From NCBI GenBank assembly GCA_027484985.1, contig JAIXRW010000029.1, forward strand, positions 32,746 to 96,745: a stretch of 64,000 nt of DNA, in the 5' to 3' direction. Both the position numbers and the translations under genes were made by a program. The stretch comes from Rhodobacter sp. GTDB lineage: Bacteria; Pseudomonadota; Alphaproteobacteria; Rhodobacterales; Rhodobacteraceae. The stretch's first letter is position 1; each line of letters starts with the position of its first letter. The notes under the pieces were generated by a model that saw only the letters and a list, made by a program, of their open reading frames with translations, was not told the DNA's origin and searched no databases. Below, in pieces: positions 35,635 to 43,937 of the stretch.

Positions 35635-37678
35635 GATTGCCTCCGTTCGCGATCAGCGCCGCCCCCATCGCTTCGCTCATGCGGATCTCGCCGCCATCGG
35701 GCGACAGCGCAAGACGCCGCGCTTCCGACACACATTCACCAAGGATTTCATAGACAAACCGCTTGCGGCCAATGATGCCCGCATCAACCTCGCCCTCGGT
35801 CAGCCCGATCGACAGCGACAGCACCAGCCCCTTGGCTTCGTTGAAGCGCACAAGGATGTTGCGTATCTCGGCGGCAAAACCGGCCGCCCGCTGGCGGTGG
35901 TCCAGCCGCGGCGTCGAAAGCCCACAGGCGGCCAGATAGGCATCCCCGATGGTCTTGACCTTTTCCACCCCGTGCCGCTCGGCCGCCTCGTCGAACAGGT
36001 CGATCAATTCGTTAAGCAGGCTGATCATCTCGGTCGCCGTCAGGCGGCGCTGCATCTCGTCCAGCCCGCCGATCACGGCATAGATGATGCTGACATTCTC
36101 GAACGTATCGGCCACGACAAGCTCGCCGCCGGTAAAACGGTCTGCCGCCGCATCGGGCATCACGTTGCGCAGCAGCTTTTCATATTCGGTCGTCTTGGCC
36201 TCGATAATGCCATTGCGGCGAACGATCTCGGACACCATGCCATTGAAGGCCGAGGCAAGCGTGGCAAATTCGTCATTGCCCTTCACTGCCACCTGAAACT
36301 GCGTCTCCCCCGCCTTGAGCCGCTCGACCCCCTGCTGAAGCCGCATCAGCGGCGCGACAAAGGCGCGGGCCGCGATCAGCGCGAACAGCGTGATGGCGAT
36401 GGAAATGCCCCCCGTCGCAATCAGGATCACGCGGCGCAGTTCATGCAGCGGGCCAAGCGCCTCGTCCACATCCTTTTCCGCGATGATGGCCCAGCGGTTG
36501 CCGCCGAAATCAAGCGGGGCATAGGCCGACAGAACCTGAACGCCGCGATAATCGCGAATCGTGTCGGCCCCCGTGGTGCCCGCCTGTGCGCGTTCCACGG
36601 CCAGCGTGTCGAAATGCTGGTTCAGCACGGAATGGCCCGACCGTTCGATGGCCGCAATCTCGGCCGGATCGCCCCCCAGCGCGGCCAGCTGTTCCAGATA
36701 ACCCGCCTTGTCCTCGATCAGAAAGCGGCTGTCAGACCGCGCAAAGCCATCGGCGCCAACCAGATACACCTCGCCCGATGCGCCCAGCCCCTCGTCGCGC
36801 CAATGCGCCGACGAGGTCAGCGCGGCATTCAGCGCCTCGATCGAGAATTGTCCGACCAGAATCCCCACACGGTCACCACCCTGAAACACCGGCGCCGCCA
36901 AAAAGGCCGCAGGCGCCCCGAAGGACGGCGCGTAATGTTCGAAATCGACAAAGACGATGCCATGCTGGTCAGCGGGGCGGTCGCGCACCGTCTGATACGC
37001 CCGCGCCAGCCCCGAGGCGCGATAGGCCCCCTTGGACAGGTCTGTCGCGAAATCGACCTCTTTTTCGACCGTATAAAGCACTTGCCCCGTGCGGTCGTCG
37101 ATCAGGAACAGGTCATACAGGTTCAGCGCCTGCATCATCCGGCGCATATGGCTGTGATAGGTCTGGTGGACGCTGTCATAGACATTCCCGCCCTGCGCCG
37201 GCTCTGGCAGGTCAAGCAGGTCACGGTCCCCGGGCGCTGCGGGGTTCTGCGCGATATAGCGTTGTTGCAGGCGCAGCGCCGCACCCGTTTCGGGCAACAG
37301 CGCATCGGGCGACAGCGGGCGATCGGCCTCGGGCATCTGGGGCAGGATCTCGGCGCTGTAGAACCGCGCCAGATCGGCACGCGCCGTGCCTTCGGGCAGG
37401 GCGCCTTCGGCGGCAAAGGCGGCACGGAAATCGGTCAGCGCGCGGGCGACCTGCTCTTGCGCGGCAAGCGCGGTAAAGGCGCGTTCCTGCGCATCCAGAT
37501 AGCGCACCACATCCGCCTTCTTCGTCTCGCGGATGGCAATAAGCTGGTCCCACACCGCCGCACGCAGCGCACTGTCAGACCGCGTATAGCCGATGGTGCT
37601 GATGGCAAGGGCGGCGGCAAGGCCGCTGATCATCAAAAGCAGCAGCAATTTCGACCGGATAGACAGCAGACTCGCCAT
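35627..37678 (-). CDS. Cache/HAMP receptor with cyclase-homology domain, possibly catalytically dead
   Basis: A 683-residue membrane receptor. A signal-anchor is at residues 9-30 and a second membrane segment near residue 405. The periplasmic part looks like a double-Cache sensor, followed by HAMP and then a class III cyclase homology domain from about residue 510. VKTIGDAYLA retains the Lys and second metal Asp. The first metal-Asp site reads VSIIYAVIGGLD, with Val in place of Asp, and the transition-state Asn of VN-x-A-x-R is Ser in ECVSEARRL. The Arg is kept. So catalysis is doubtful. It overlaps the MscS-type gene by 8 bases, which suggests the two work together. Confidence 0.85.
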   Translation of the reverse strand: MASLLSIRSKLLLLLMISGLAAALAISTIGYTRSDSALRAAVWDQLIAIRETKKADVVRYLDAQERAFTALAAQEQVARALTDFRAAFAAEGALPEGTARADLARFYSAEILPQMPEADRPLSPDALLPETGAALRLQQRYIAQNPAAPGDRDLLDLPEPAQGGNVYDSVHQTYHSHMRRMMQALNLYDLFLIDDRTGQVLYTVEKEVDFATDLSKGAYRASGLARAYQTVRDRPADQHGIVFVDFEHYAPSFGAPAAFLAAPVFQGGDRVGILVGQFSIEALNAALTSSAHWRDEGLGASGEVYLVGADGFARSDSRFLIEDKAGYLEQLAALGGDPAEIAAIERSGHSVLNQHFDTLAVERAQAGTTGADTIRDYRGVQVLSAYAPLDFGGNRWAIIAEKDVDEALGPLHELRRVILIATGGISIAITLFALIAARAFVAPLMRLQQGVERLKAGETQFQVAVKGNDEFATLASAFNGMVSEIVRRNGIIEAKTTEYEKLLRNVMPDAAADRFTGGELVVADTFENVSIIYAVIGGLDEMQRRLTATEMISLLNELIDLFDEAAERHGVEKVKTIGDAYLAACGLSTPRLDHRQRAAGFAAEIRNILVRFNEAKGLVLSLSIGLTEGEVDAGIIGRKRFVYEILGECVSEARRLALSPDGGEIRMSEAMGAALIANGGNLD

Positions 37679-38278
37679 GGCGACCTTTCAAGCACGCCAC
37701 ATCCGCCTGTGGCCGTGGCTGTGCTAGCACCCGACCGGCACAGCGTGCGCCGCGCCAAAGCATCCCCAAGGCTGGCGTTCGGCAGACCAATGGCTACGAA
37801 AGGCGGGCAGCGCAGCACGCACGATCACCCCGCCTTGCAGAGCGGCCCCCGACCATGTGTTTGCCCTGAACCGCACAGGATGTGCCGAAGGCTGAAATCG
37901 GTCCAAAACCCCAGCCGTGGGTTCAGTCCGCACAGCTTGGTCGAACTTTGCTTGGGCTAAAGCGGGCGGGATTTTCCAAGCGGCTCGACAAGCCAGCGCT
38001 GGTTAAGCCAATCAACCCAATCGACAATCGCCAATTCCAAAGCTTTGGACCTGCGCCGGTTTCGTTCTGGTCTTTTGAAAGCGATACGCGCCATCGAAAA
38101 GACCGCATAGGGCAGCGTTAGACAGTCACATGTTCAAGCGGGATGCGGTTCCCGTACCGCTGACAATTGGCATGACGCTATTTCAGGTTGCACCTGATTT
38201 GGGGATCGGCCTTTCCCCGCCTGGCAAGTGGGTTCGGGCGATTTCCGAGAACGCCACCTCTCCGGGCAGGATGCATAG
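37679..38278. other. Intergenic stretch without a recognisable gene
   Basis: About 600 bases between the receptor start and the transposase remnant. Its base composition is less GC-biased than the neighbours, and no ORF in it resembles a known family. It probably contains the promoter of the receptor gene and debris associated with the insertion sequence. No inverted repeats long enough to be insertion-sequence ends could be fixed. Confidence 0.5.
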
Positions 38279-38578
38279 CTTCCGCAAGAGAACGAACCGC
38301 TACGCAAAAAGAGCGGTAAGGGAAATTGCAACAACAAGTCCGCCGTCGAAAACTTCTGCAAACCACCGAAGGCGGAACTGATCGGCCAACGACATCGGGT
38401 GTCACGCCGAAAGGTCAAGGTCGCCCTCGTCGAATACTTTAGCGGCATCTACAACCCGCGCCGACAACGCCCGGCCCTCGGTTCAGAATCACCCGTCGCC
38501 TTTGGACAATGGGCTACCGGGCATGAGCACCGGACCGGAACACAACCGTTACAGGTCCGATATCGACGGTTTCGCTGA
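38279..38578 (+). pseudogene. IS3-family transposase (OrfB) C-terminal remnant
   Basis: The open stretch ends in a TGA at 38576-38578 and encodes SGKGNCNNKSAVENFCKPPK followed by AELIG and later EYFSGIYNPRRQRPALGSES plus PVAFG. These match the end of IS3-family integrase-type transposases, where GNC-x-DNA-x-x-ESFF-x-x-LK-x-EL and FYN-x-x-R-x-HSALG-x-x-SP are usual. The catalytic Glu site (VENF) is changed in context, the Asp residues are absent, and an in-frame TAG at 38276 closes it upstream. It is a degraded fragment that could not transpose. Confidence 0.78.
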
Positions 38579-38747
38579 TCTGGTTTAGCGCCCCACCCAT
38601 CGTTGGGATGTAAAGCAACGACAAAGGCCTCGCACTTCCCGGATGGGGCAAGAGCCTGCGGCCATGCGCGTTTCTGCGCGTCCAAGGTAACGGAAAACGG
38701 CCAGATCAACGAGGTTTGTCATTTCGGATCAACCCGCCCTAGCCCCG

Positions 38748-39884
38748 GTGCTGCCCGCCAAACTGCCCGGCGCGCCGTCGCTTCCCACCGTCATGCCAAA
38801 ACCCGCGGGCTCTGCGCCCATGCCACGCCCGGCCGTGCGGCGCTGGTGGCCTTGGGCCGCAGGGGCGGTGCTGGCGGCGGGCCTTGGCGGATTGCTCTGG
38901 CTGCAACCCTGGGCGACAGCCGTGAAACTGGTCGGTACCGAGGTGGCTGCCCCGGGTCCGGTGTCGCGGGTTCTGGCGGTGAACGGGCGCGTGGCGGGCG
39001 AGGTTTGGGTTGAGGTGCGCCCGCTGGTCAGTGGCATGCTGCTGGATGTTCGCGTGTCCGAAGGTGATGTCGTAGCGGCGGGTGCCGTCCTTGCCACAAT
39101 CGACCCTGCCACCCAGGCGGCTGTGGTGCGGCAGGCCTTGGCAGGTCTGGATGCAGCGCTTTTGGCCCAAGTCGGCGCGCAATCGACCCTTGATCGGACA
39201 AAGGCGCTTGGCACCAATGCGGCGCGTGTCGCGCTGGAAACTGCTGCCCGCGCTGTCGAGGCTGCAACGCAAGAAGTCGCACGGATGACGGCCCTGCTGG
39301 AACAGGCGCAGATCCAGTTGGCGCGCTTCACGGTCCGGGCACCGGTCGCTGGGTCTATCCTGACCATTACCGGCGAACCGGGACAAACCGCCGATCCGTC
39401 TGTCGCGCTGCTGACCATTGCCGATCTGGGTCGGCTACTGGTCAAGACCGACGTGGACGAAACCTATGCGACCCAAATCCGGACAGGCCAGCCCGCCGCC
39501 CTGCAACTTGCCGGCGAGACCGCGGTCAGACCCGCCCGTGTCAGCTTTGTATCGCAGCGGGTTGACGCGGCGACAGGGGGGCTTGCAATCGAGCTTGCAA
39601 CCGAAACGCCGCTTGCAGCGCCCATCGGCCTGACCGTCACCGCGAATATCACAGTGGACGACCGCATGGCGGCAATTACCGCGCCCCGCGCCGCGATTGT
39701 GCGCGATGACACCGGCACCGGCGTGTTCGTGGTCAGGAATGGCGTGGCCAGACGGCAGCCGGTCACCGTGATCGACTGGCCTGCCGCACGGTTGATCGTG
39801 ACCGCCGGGCTTGCAGCAGGCGATCAGGTGATCAGCGACGCGACAGGCATCACCGACGGGCAGCCCGTGCAGGTCGCGCCCTGA
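38748..39884 (+). CDS. HlyD-family periplasmic adaptor (efflux RND/ABC type)
   Basis: About 378 residues. A membrane anchor lies at about residues 34-52 (WWPWAAGAVLAAGLGGLLWL). A biotinyl-lipoyl-like segment, VRPLVSGMLLDVRVSEGDVV, is followed by a helical hairpin of residues 120-195 and the partner segment FTVRAPVAGSILTITGEPGQ. Such adaptors bridge an inner-membrane transporter and an outer-membrane channel. The start is uncertain: a GTG at 38748 or ATGs at 38793 or 38820. The gene is coupled by TGATG to the permease gene. No outer-membrane channel gene is nearby, so TolC or lipoprotein-type partners must be elsewhere. Confidence 0.88.
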   Translation: MLPAKLPGAPSLPTVMPKPAGSAPMPRPAVRRWWPWAAGAVLAAGLGGLLWLQPWATAVKLVGTEVAAPGPVSRVLAVNGRVAGEVWVEVRPLVSGMLLDVRVSEGDVVAAGAVLATIDPATQAAVVRQALAGLDAALLAQVGAQSTLDRTKALGTNAARVALETAARAVEAATQEVARMTALLEQAQIQLARFTVRAPVAGSILTITGEPGQTADPSVALLTIADLGRLLVKTDVDETYATQIRTGQPAALQLAGETAVRPARVSFVSQRVDAATGGLAIELATETPLAAPIGLTVTANITVDDRMAAITAPRAAIVRDDTGTGVFVVRNGVARRQPVTVIDWPAARLIVTAGLAAGDQVISDATGITDGQPVQVAP

Positions 39885-41098
39885 TGCTATATGCGCTAAA
39901 GATCGCGACGCGCTACCTGACGGCAAGCAAGGCACAGACGGCGCTGCTGGTTTTCGGCGTCGCCATCGGCGTTTTCATCTTTATCTTCATGTCTGCACTG
40001 ATCGGTGGCCTTGCCGAGTTCATCATGATGCGCACGGCGGGCGATATGGCGCATATCACCATCCAGGCCGAGGCGGTGGACCCAGCCCTGCTGGTGCCTC
40101 AGACCGGGCGCACGGTTCTGTTGGTGCAGGAACCCACAACTCAGGCGACCGCGATCCTGAAGGATACCGCCGCGTTCCTGCCCTTGATCGCGGCCCTGCC
40201 GGGGGTGACAGGCTTTTCGCAGCAGATCAACGGATCAGGGTTCCTGACGCGGGGCGCACAGGTCATGCAGGTGTCGATCAACGGGCTCGAGCCGGGGCAT
40301 GAATCCGTCATCGCCAATCTTGCCAGCTATGTGACCGAAGGCACGGCAAACCTTGCGGCAGGCGGGGTGCTGGTGGGCAAGACCCTGGCCGAGGATATGG
40401 ACCTGTCGCTGGGCCAGACCGTGCGGCTGCAAAGCTCGGCCGGGATCGACGCGGCGCTGACAATCACCGGCATCTACAAGATGGGCTCGGGCGGGCCGGA
40501 CCGGCGGCAGGCCTATGTCAGCCTCGCCACCGCGCGCACCCTGTTCGCGTTGCCACAGGGGGTGACACGGATCGAGATCAAGCTGGCCGATCTTTACGCC
40601 GCCGATACGCTTGCCCCCCGCATCCGCGCGCTGACGGGCCTTGATGCCAAGTCTTGGACCGAACAGGCCGCACAACTGCTCGAGGCGCTGCAAGCGCAGG
40701 CGCAGACGGGTTATATCCTCAAGGCCTTTGCGCTGCTGACCATCATCATTGGGGTCGCCTCGGCGCTTCTGCTCTCAACCTATCGCCGGCGCCCCGAGAT
40801 CGGGATCATGCGGGCCATGGGGGCGGGGCGGTGGTTCGTGATGGTGGTCATCGTCTCTCAAGGGGCCTTGATCGGGCTGATGGGCGGGCTGTTCGGTGCG
40901 GCGGCAGGCTATGGCGTGCTTCTGGCCTTTCCGTCGCGCGCCAGTTTCGGGCCGGGGCAAAGCGGGTTGCCGATCGACATCCGGCAGGGCGCCTATGGTC
41001 TGGCGATCTGGCTGACAACTCTGGGGGCCATCCTCGCCTCAATCCTGCCAGCGCGTTCGGCAGCGCAGCTGGACCCGGTCACGGCCATCGGCCAATGA
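39884..41098 (+). CDS. FtsX/MacB-like ABC transporter permease
   Basis: A 404-residue inner-membrane protein with one transmembrane segment at residues 21-42, a large periplasmic domain (residues 45-270) and three membrane segments in the C-terminal 130 residues. The C-terminal part contains YRRRPEIGIMRAMGAGRWFV and ILPARSAAQLDPVTAI, typical of FtsX/MacB/LolC-type permeases. It should work with the ATPase encoded at 41095-41772 and the HlyD adaptor as a tripartite, mechanotransmission-type exporter of a lipid, peptide or drug. Start and stop overlap the two neighbours (TGATG, ATGA). Confidence 0.92.
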   Translation: MLYALKIATRYLTASKAQTALLVFGVAIGVFIFIFMSALIGGLAEFIMMRTAGDMAHITIQAEAVDPALLVPQTGRTVLLVQEPTTQATAILKDTAAFLPLIAALPGVTGFSQQINGSGFLTRGAQVMQVSINGLEPGHESVIANLASYVTEGTANLAAGGVLVGKTLAEDMDLSLGQTVRLQSSAGIDAALTITGIYKMGSGGPDRRQAYVSLATARTLFALPQGVTRIEIKLADLYAADTLAPRIRALTGLDAKSWTEQAAQLLEALQAQAQTGYILKAFALLTIIIGVASALLLSTYRRRPEIGIMRAMGAGRWFVMVVIVSQGALIGLMGGLFGAAAGYGVLLAFPSRASFGPGQSGLPIDIRQGAYGLAIWLTTLGAILASILPARSAAQLDPVTAIGQ

Positions 41099-41772
41099 CC
41101 GTGCTTCTCGAGGTGCGCGACCTCGTCAAAACCTTTGGTTCGGGCGAGGCCGAAACGCGTGTCTTGCGCGGGCTGAACCTTGCGATGCAGACAGGCGAAC
41201 TTGCGGCCCTCCTTGGCCCTTCGGGATCGGGGAAAAGCACGCTTCTCACCATCCTTGGTACTTTGATGCACCCCACTTCGGGCAGCCACACAATGCTGGG
41301 CGTCGATCTTACCACCGCCAACGACCGCGCGCTGACCGAGTTTCGCAACCTGCACATCGGGTTCGTCTTCCAGTTTCACAACCTCTTGCCCGACTTCACC
41401 GCGCTGGAAAACGTGTGCTTCCCCACCGCCGTCCGCGAGGGACGCGAGACCGCCACAGCGCGCGCCCGGGGACAGGAGTTGCTGGTCCGCATGGGGTTGG
41501 CCGAGAGGGTCCACTTTCCCACCGCCAACCTGTCGGGCGGGCAAAAACAGCGCGTGGCCGTTGCGCGCGCCCTGATGAACCGCCCCGAACTGGTGCTTGC
41601 GGATGAACCCACAGGCAACCTTGACCGCGCCTCGGCGGCCCAGGTGATGGACCTGATCGGCGAGATCAACCACGAGGAAGGCACGACCTTCCTGATCTCG
41701 ACCCATGACGAAAAGATCGCAGCGCTTTGCCGCCGTCAGATCGTGGTTGGGGACGGCCTTGTAACAGGGTAA
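41095..41772 (+). CDS. LolD/MacB-type ABC transporter ATP-binding protein
   Basis: A 225-residue ATPase. The ATG at 41095 overlaps the permease stop by four bases. Walker A is GPSGSGKSTLL, the signature LSGGQKQRVAVARALMNRP, Walker B LVLADEPTGNLD, and the switch His is in ISTHDEKIAAL. FQFHNLLPDFTALENV is the Q-loop region of the LolD/MacB branch. It powers the FtsX-like permease encoded directly upstream. The minus-strand DUF6544-like gene ends 12 bases beyond this stop, so the two transcripts converge. Confidence 0.94.
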   Translation: MTVLLEVRDLVKTFGSGEAETRVLRGLNLAMQTGELAALLGPSGSGKSTLLTILGTLMHPTSGSHTMLGVDLTTANDRALTEFRNLHIGFVFQFHNLLPDFTALENVCFPTAVREGRETATARARGQELLVRMGLAERVHFPTANLSGGQKQRVAVARALMNRPELVLADEPTGNLDRASAAQVMDLIGEINHEEGTTFLISTHDEKIAALCRRQIVVGDGLVTG

Positions 41773-41784
41773 TGAATTGCAGCC

Positions 41785-42645
41785 TCAATCCGCGAAGACA
41801 TACTTGATCGCATCTATGGTGCCCCGGAAATAGGCGCGCTCGCCCTGCGGCAGGTGGTAAAGAACCTCGCCCGTCATCGGTACGCGCATGCCGTCATGCG
41901 TCTGGTAATCCGACATGCGGCATTCCCAAGGCATCTGAACGGTTACCCCTTCGACCTCTGTCGCGCGGCCTTCTGCGGTGATCGTGGTAACCAGCCCGTC
42001 CGTGCCGAACCGGAACAGCATCGTCACCGAAATCGGCCCCTCGGTCAGTGTGGCCAAGGCGCTGGCGTCATCAACGGCTGTCCACGTCACCACTTGGCTT
42101 GGCAGCAGGGCGGTTGGAAACCAGACGCTTTCGGCGAAATGGCGCAAAAGCTCGCCACGCGCGATCTCGCCCGCCCCTTGCAGGGTGCCCATATCGAACA
42201 GGCCCAGCAGGGCGGGACGCAACAGGCCACGCCCTGCGATGAACGCATCGACCACGTGCACCCGGACACCGGGGAACATTGTGATCTTCGCGTTCCAGAC
42301 AAAGCCCGGCCGGGCGATGACAAAGTGCTGGGTCGCGCTAAAGGGTTTCCATCGGTCTGCTGTCTTGCCCAGATTGAACATGCCGCTTTGGGTCAACAGG
42401 ACGGTGGTGACGACAGGTTGCCCCTCGGTCAGCACGGCGCGGAAATAGCGCTGCACCGGGGCAGGCAGACCCGCCAGTTCGGTTGCATGATAATGGCCGG
42501 TGGCGGGGGCGGCGCGGCTCAACCCCAATTGCGTCACAAGGTGACGCACCACCCCCGACCAGCGCCACGCGCCAAGCGCGACCAGCGCGCCATAGATCAC
42601 CGCCAGCCCAAGAACAACGCCTCCTGCCAGTTCAAGGATCATCAT
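41785..42645 (-). CDS. DUF6544/DUF6920-like protein with N-terminal membrane segment
   Basis: A 286-residue protein when started at MMILELAGG (42645). Residues 3-27 form a membrane anchor, and the rest is soluble. Segments such as LPAPVQRYFRAVLTEGQPVV and FSATQHFVIARPGFVWNAKI match an uncharacterised family that I associate with DUF6544/DUF6920; this assignment is from memory and tentative. No catalytic motif is evident. It is the last gene of a minus-strand set with DUF3309, holin-X-like and DUF883 genes, so it probably belongs to a cell-envelope stress group. Confidence 0.72.
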   Translation of the reverse strand: MMILELAGGVVLGLAVIYGALVALGAWRWSGVVRHLVTQLGLSRAAPATGHYHATELAGLPAPVQRYFRAVLTEGQPVVTTVLLTQSGMFNLGKTADRWKPFSATQHFVIARPGFVWNAKITMFPGVRVHVVDAFIAGRGLLRPALLGLFDMGTLQGAGEIARGELLRHFAESVWFPTALLPSQVVTWTAVDDASALATLTEGPISVTMLFRFGTDGLVTTITAEGRATEVEGVTVQMPWECRMSDYQTHDGMRVPMTGEVLYHLPQGERAYFRGTIDAIKYVFAD

Positions 42646-42662
42646 GGCCGACAGGCCCAATG

Positions 42663-42827
42663 TCAGATCCGGCCAAGCAGTATCAAGACCACGACAACGA
42701 TCAGGATGACGCCGATCACTCCGATGCCGCCATTCCCGAAGCCATAGCCATAGCCGCCGAACCGGCCGCTAAAGCCGCCAAGAAGAAAGATGATCAGGAT
42801 GATCGCAAGGATGGTACCAAGGGACAT
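42663..42827 (-). CDS. DUF3309-like small membrane protein
   Basis: A 54-residue protein found by reading the minus strand. It starts MSLGTILAIILIIFLLGGFS, has a Gly/Tyr/Phe-rich middle (GGYGYGFGNGG) and ends in the hydrophobic stretch VILIVVVVLILLGRI. This two-segment layout is that of the DUF3309 family, common near stress genes in proteobacteria. GGAG lies eight bases before the ATG. It sits 17 bases upstream of the DUF6544-like gene start and 30 bases after the holin-X-like gene. Confidence 0.82.
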   Translation of the reverse strand: MSLGTILAIILIIFLLGGFSGRFGGYGYGFGNGGIGVIGVILIVVVVLILLGRI

Positions 42828-42857
42828 ACAGGTTCTCCGAAGTTGAGGGATGGGTGC

Positions 42858-43238
42858 TCAGCCGCGCCAGCGATCCGCCAGACAACGGCCAAGCACGAAC
42901 GCCATGGTAAAGACGGCCAGCGTGACCGGATCGGCGGGCGGCACGGGAACCGTTGGGGCCACATCCGCGACCGGTTTAGGCTCGACGGAAGGTCCCCGCG
43001 CAAGGCGTACCAGCAAAGCAGCAAACGCCAGAAGCACGAAACCGGTACCAAGGGCCGCAATCTCGGGCCCGACCAGCCGCCGAAGTGCCGCAAAGACGGA
43101 AAAGATTGCAAACCCGCAGCCGACTGCGTCGATCACTGCGGCAGCGGCAAACAACGCCGCACGCCGCCGTGCAGCCTTTGCCTTGCGGCCAAAGCCGGAC
43201 ACAAGGGCATCCATCAGGGGCAATTGCCGCAAAGTCAC
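42858..43238 (-). CDS. Putative holin-X/DUF1469-like membrane protein
   Basis: A 126-residue protein with two membrane segments, one at residues 26-48 (AALFAAAAVIDAVGCGFAIF) and one at 60-82 (PEIAALGTGFVLLAFAALLV), an Arg-rich N-terminus and a Pro-rich tail. This resembles the small phage-holin-like proteins (PF07332-type) that are often encoded next to DUF883 proteins in proteobacteria. Here it overlaps the DUF883-like gene upstream by four bases. No phage genes are nearby, so a role in lysis is unlikely; envelope stress is a more natural guess. Confidence 0.7.
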   Translation of the reverse strand: MTLRQLPLMDALVSGFGRKAKAARRRAALFAAAAVIDAVGCGFAIFSVFAALRRLVGPEIAALGTGFVLLAFAALLVRLARGPSVEPKPVADVAPTVPVPPADPVTLAVFTMAFVLGRCLADRWRG

Positions 43239-43549
43239 CGGCGCATCAACGCCCCAAGGACCAAACCGAAACCTGCCGCCAGACCCAAGGCCACCAACGG
43301 ATGGTTGGCCACCGACTTTTCAAGTTCGGCTTCCGTGTCCTTTCCCTTGCGCTCGACATAGCTGATCGCTTCGCCGACGCCATCCGAAATGTCCGATCCC
43401 ATCCGGCGGCCGCGCCGTTCTGCGCTTGATGCGACGGAATGGGTCAGCTTTGCCAAGTCTTCCCGCAGCTCCGCGAACTGCGCGGAAAGTCCTTCGAAAT
43501 CGGTCGCAACAGCGGTCTTTTGTGTTTTGCCATCTTGAAGCATGGTCAT
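43235..43549 (-). CDS. DUF883/YqjD-ElaB-like protein
   Basis: A 104-residue protein. A soluble amphipathic helix covers residues 15-80 (FEGLSAQFAELREDLAKLTH), and a hydrophobic C-terminal segment with NHPLVALGLAAGFGLVLGA ends in Arg-Arg. This is the layout of YqjD/ElaB-type proteins, which are inner-membrane tail-anchored and bind ribosomes in stationary phase in E. coli. It is the first gene of the set down to 41785. The ribosome-binding role here is inference from the family. Confidence 0.85.
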   Translation of the reverse strand: MTMLQDGKTQKTAVATDFEGLSAQFAELREDLAKLTHSVASSAERRGRRMGSDISDGVGEAISYVERKGKDTEAELEKSVANHPLVALGLAAGFGLVLGALMRR

Positions 43550-43937
43550 CTCCTGTGTCCTTCATGCAGCGGGATCGCTCCCTCCAACTGACCCCAGCCT
43601 GCATCGGGCGTCACTAACCTCGCTCAGCGCGCCGCTGCTTTGTCGGGGACTCAAACCCGCCCGGCGGGTTCGGACTGCCGGAACACTGCAGCCCAACGGC
43701 CCCAAGCTGCGGCGGAATGTCAGCGCGAAAAAGGCGAAGGTATCAGCCGTCATGGTCTAGACGCCGCCCGCCCTTCGATCTGCCAGCGCGGGCTGTTGGT
43801 CACCGCGCGGGTGGCAGTTGCGCCACCCCGCCCAGCGCCACAATCGCGGCCATCCCCGCGTCGCTATGGCCGACCCAAGCGCCGCCACCAGCAGGCGGAA
43901 CGCCGGAACCGTGCGGGTCATTCCCTTTGGCCGCGCG
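43550..43937. other. Intergenic region, no clear gene
   Basis: About 390 bases between the DUF883-like start and the bactofilin-like stop. Short open frames occur on both strands but none resembles a known protein, and their codon pattern is ambiguous. It should include the promoter of the DUF883 set. No strong hairpin with a T-run is evident. Confidence 0.5.

Noticed and set aside
35591..37960. Plus-strand open frame of about 790 codons opposite the receptor gene
   Set aside because: Mirrors the coding pattern of the receptor gene and has no domain of its own.
43757..43921. Possible small minus-strand protein after the bactofilin-like gene
   Set aside because: AAAGGGA is immediately next to the ATG, leaving no spacing, and the sequence resembles no family.
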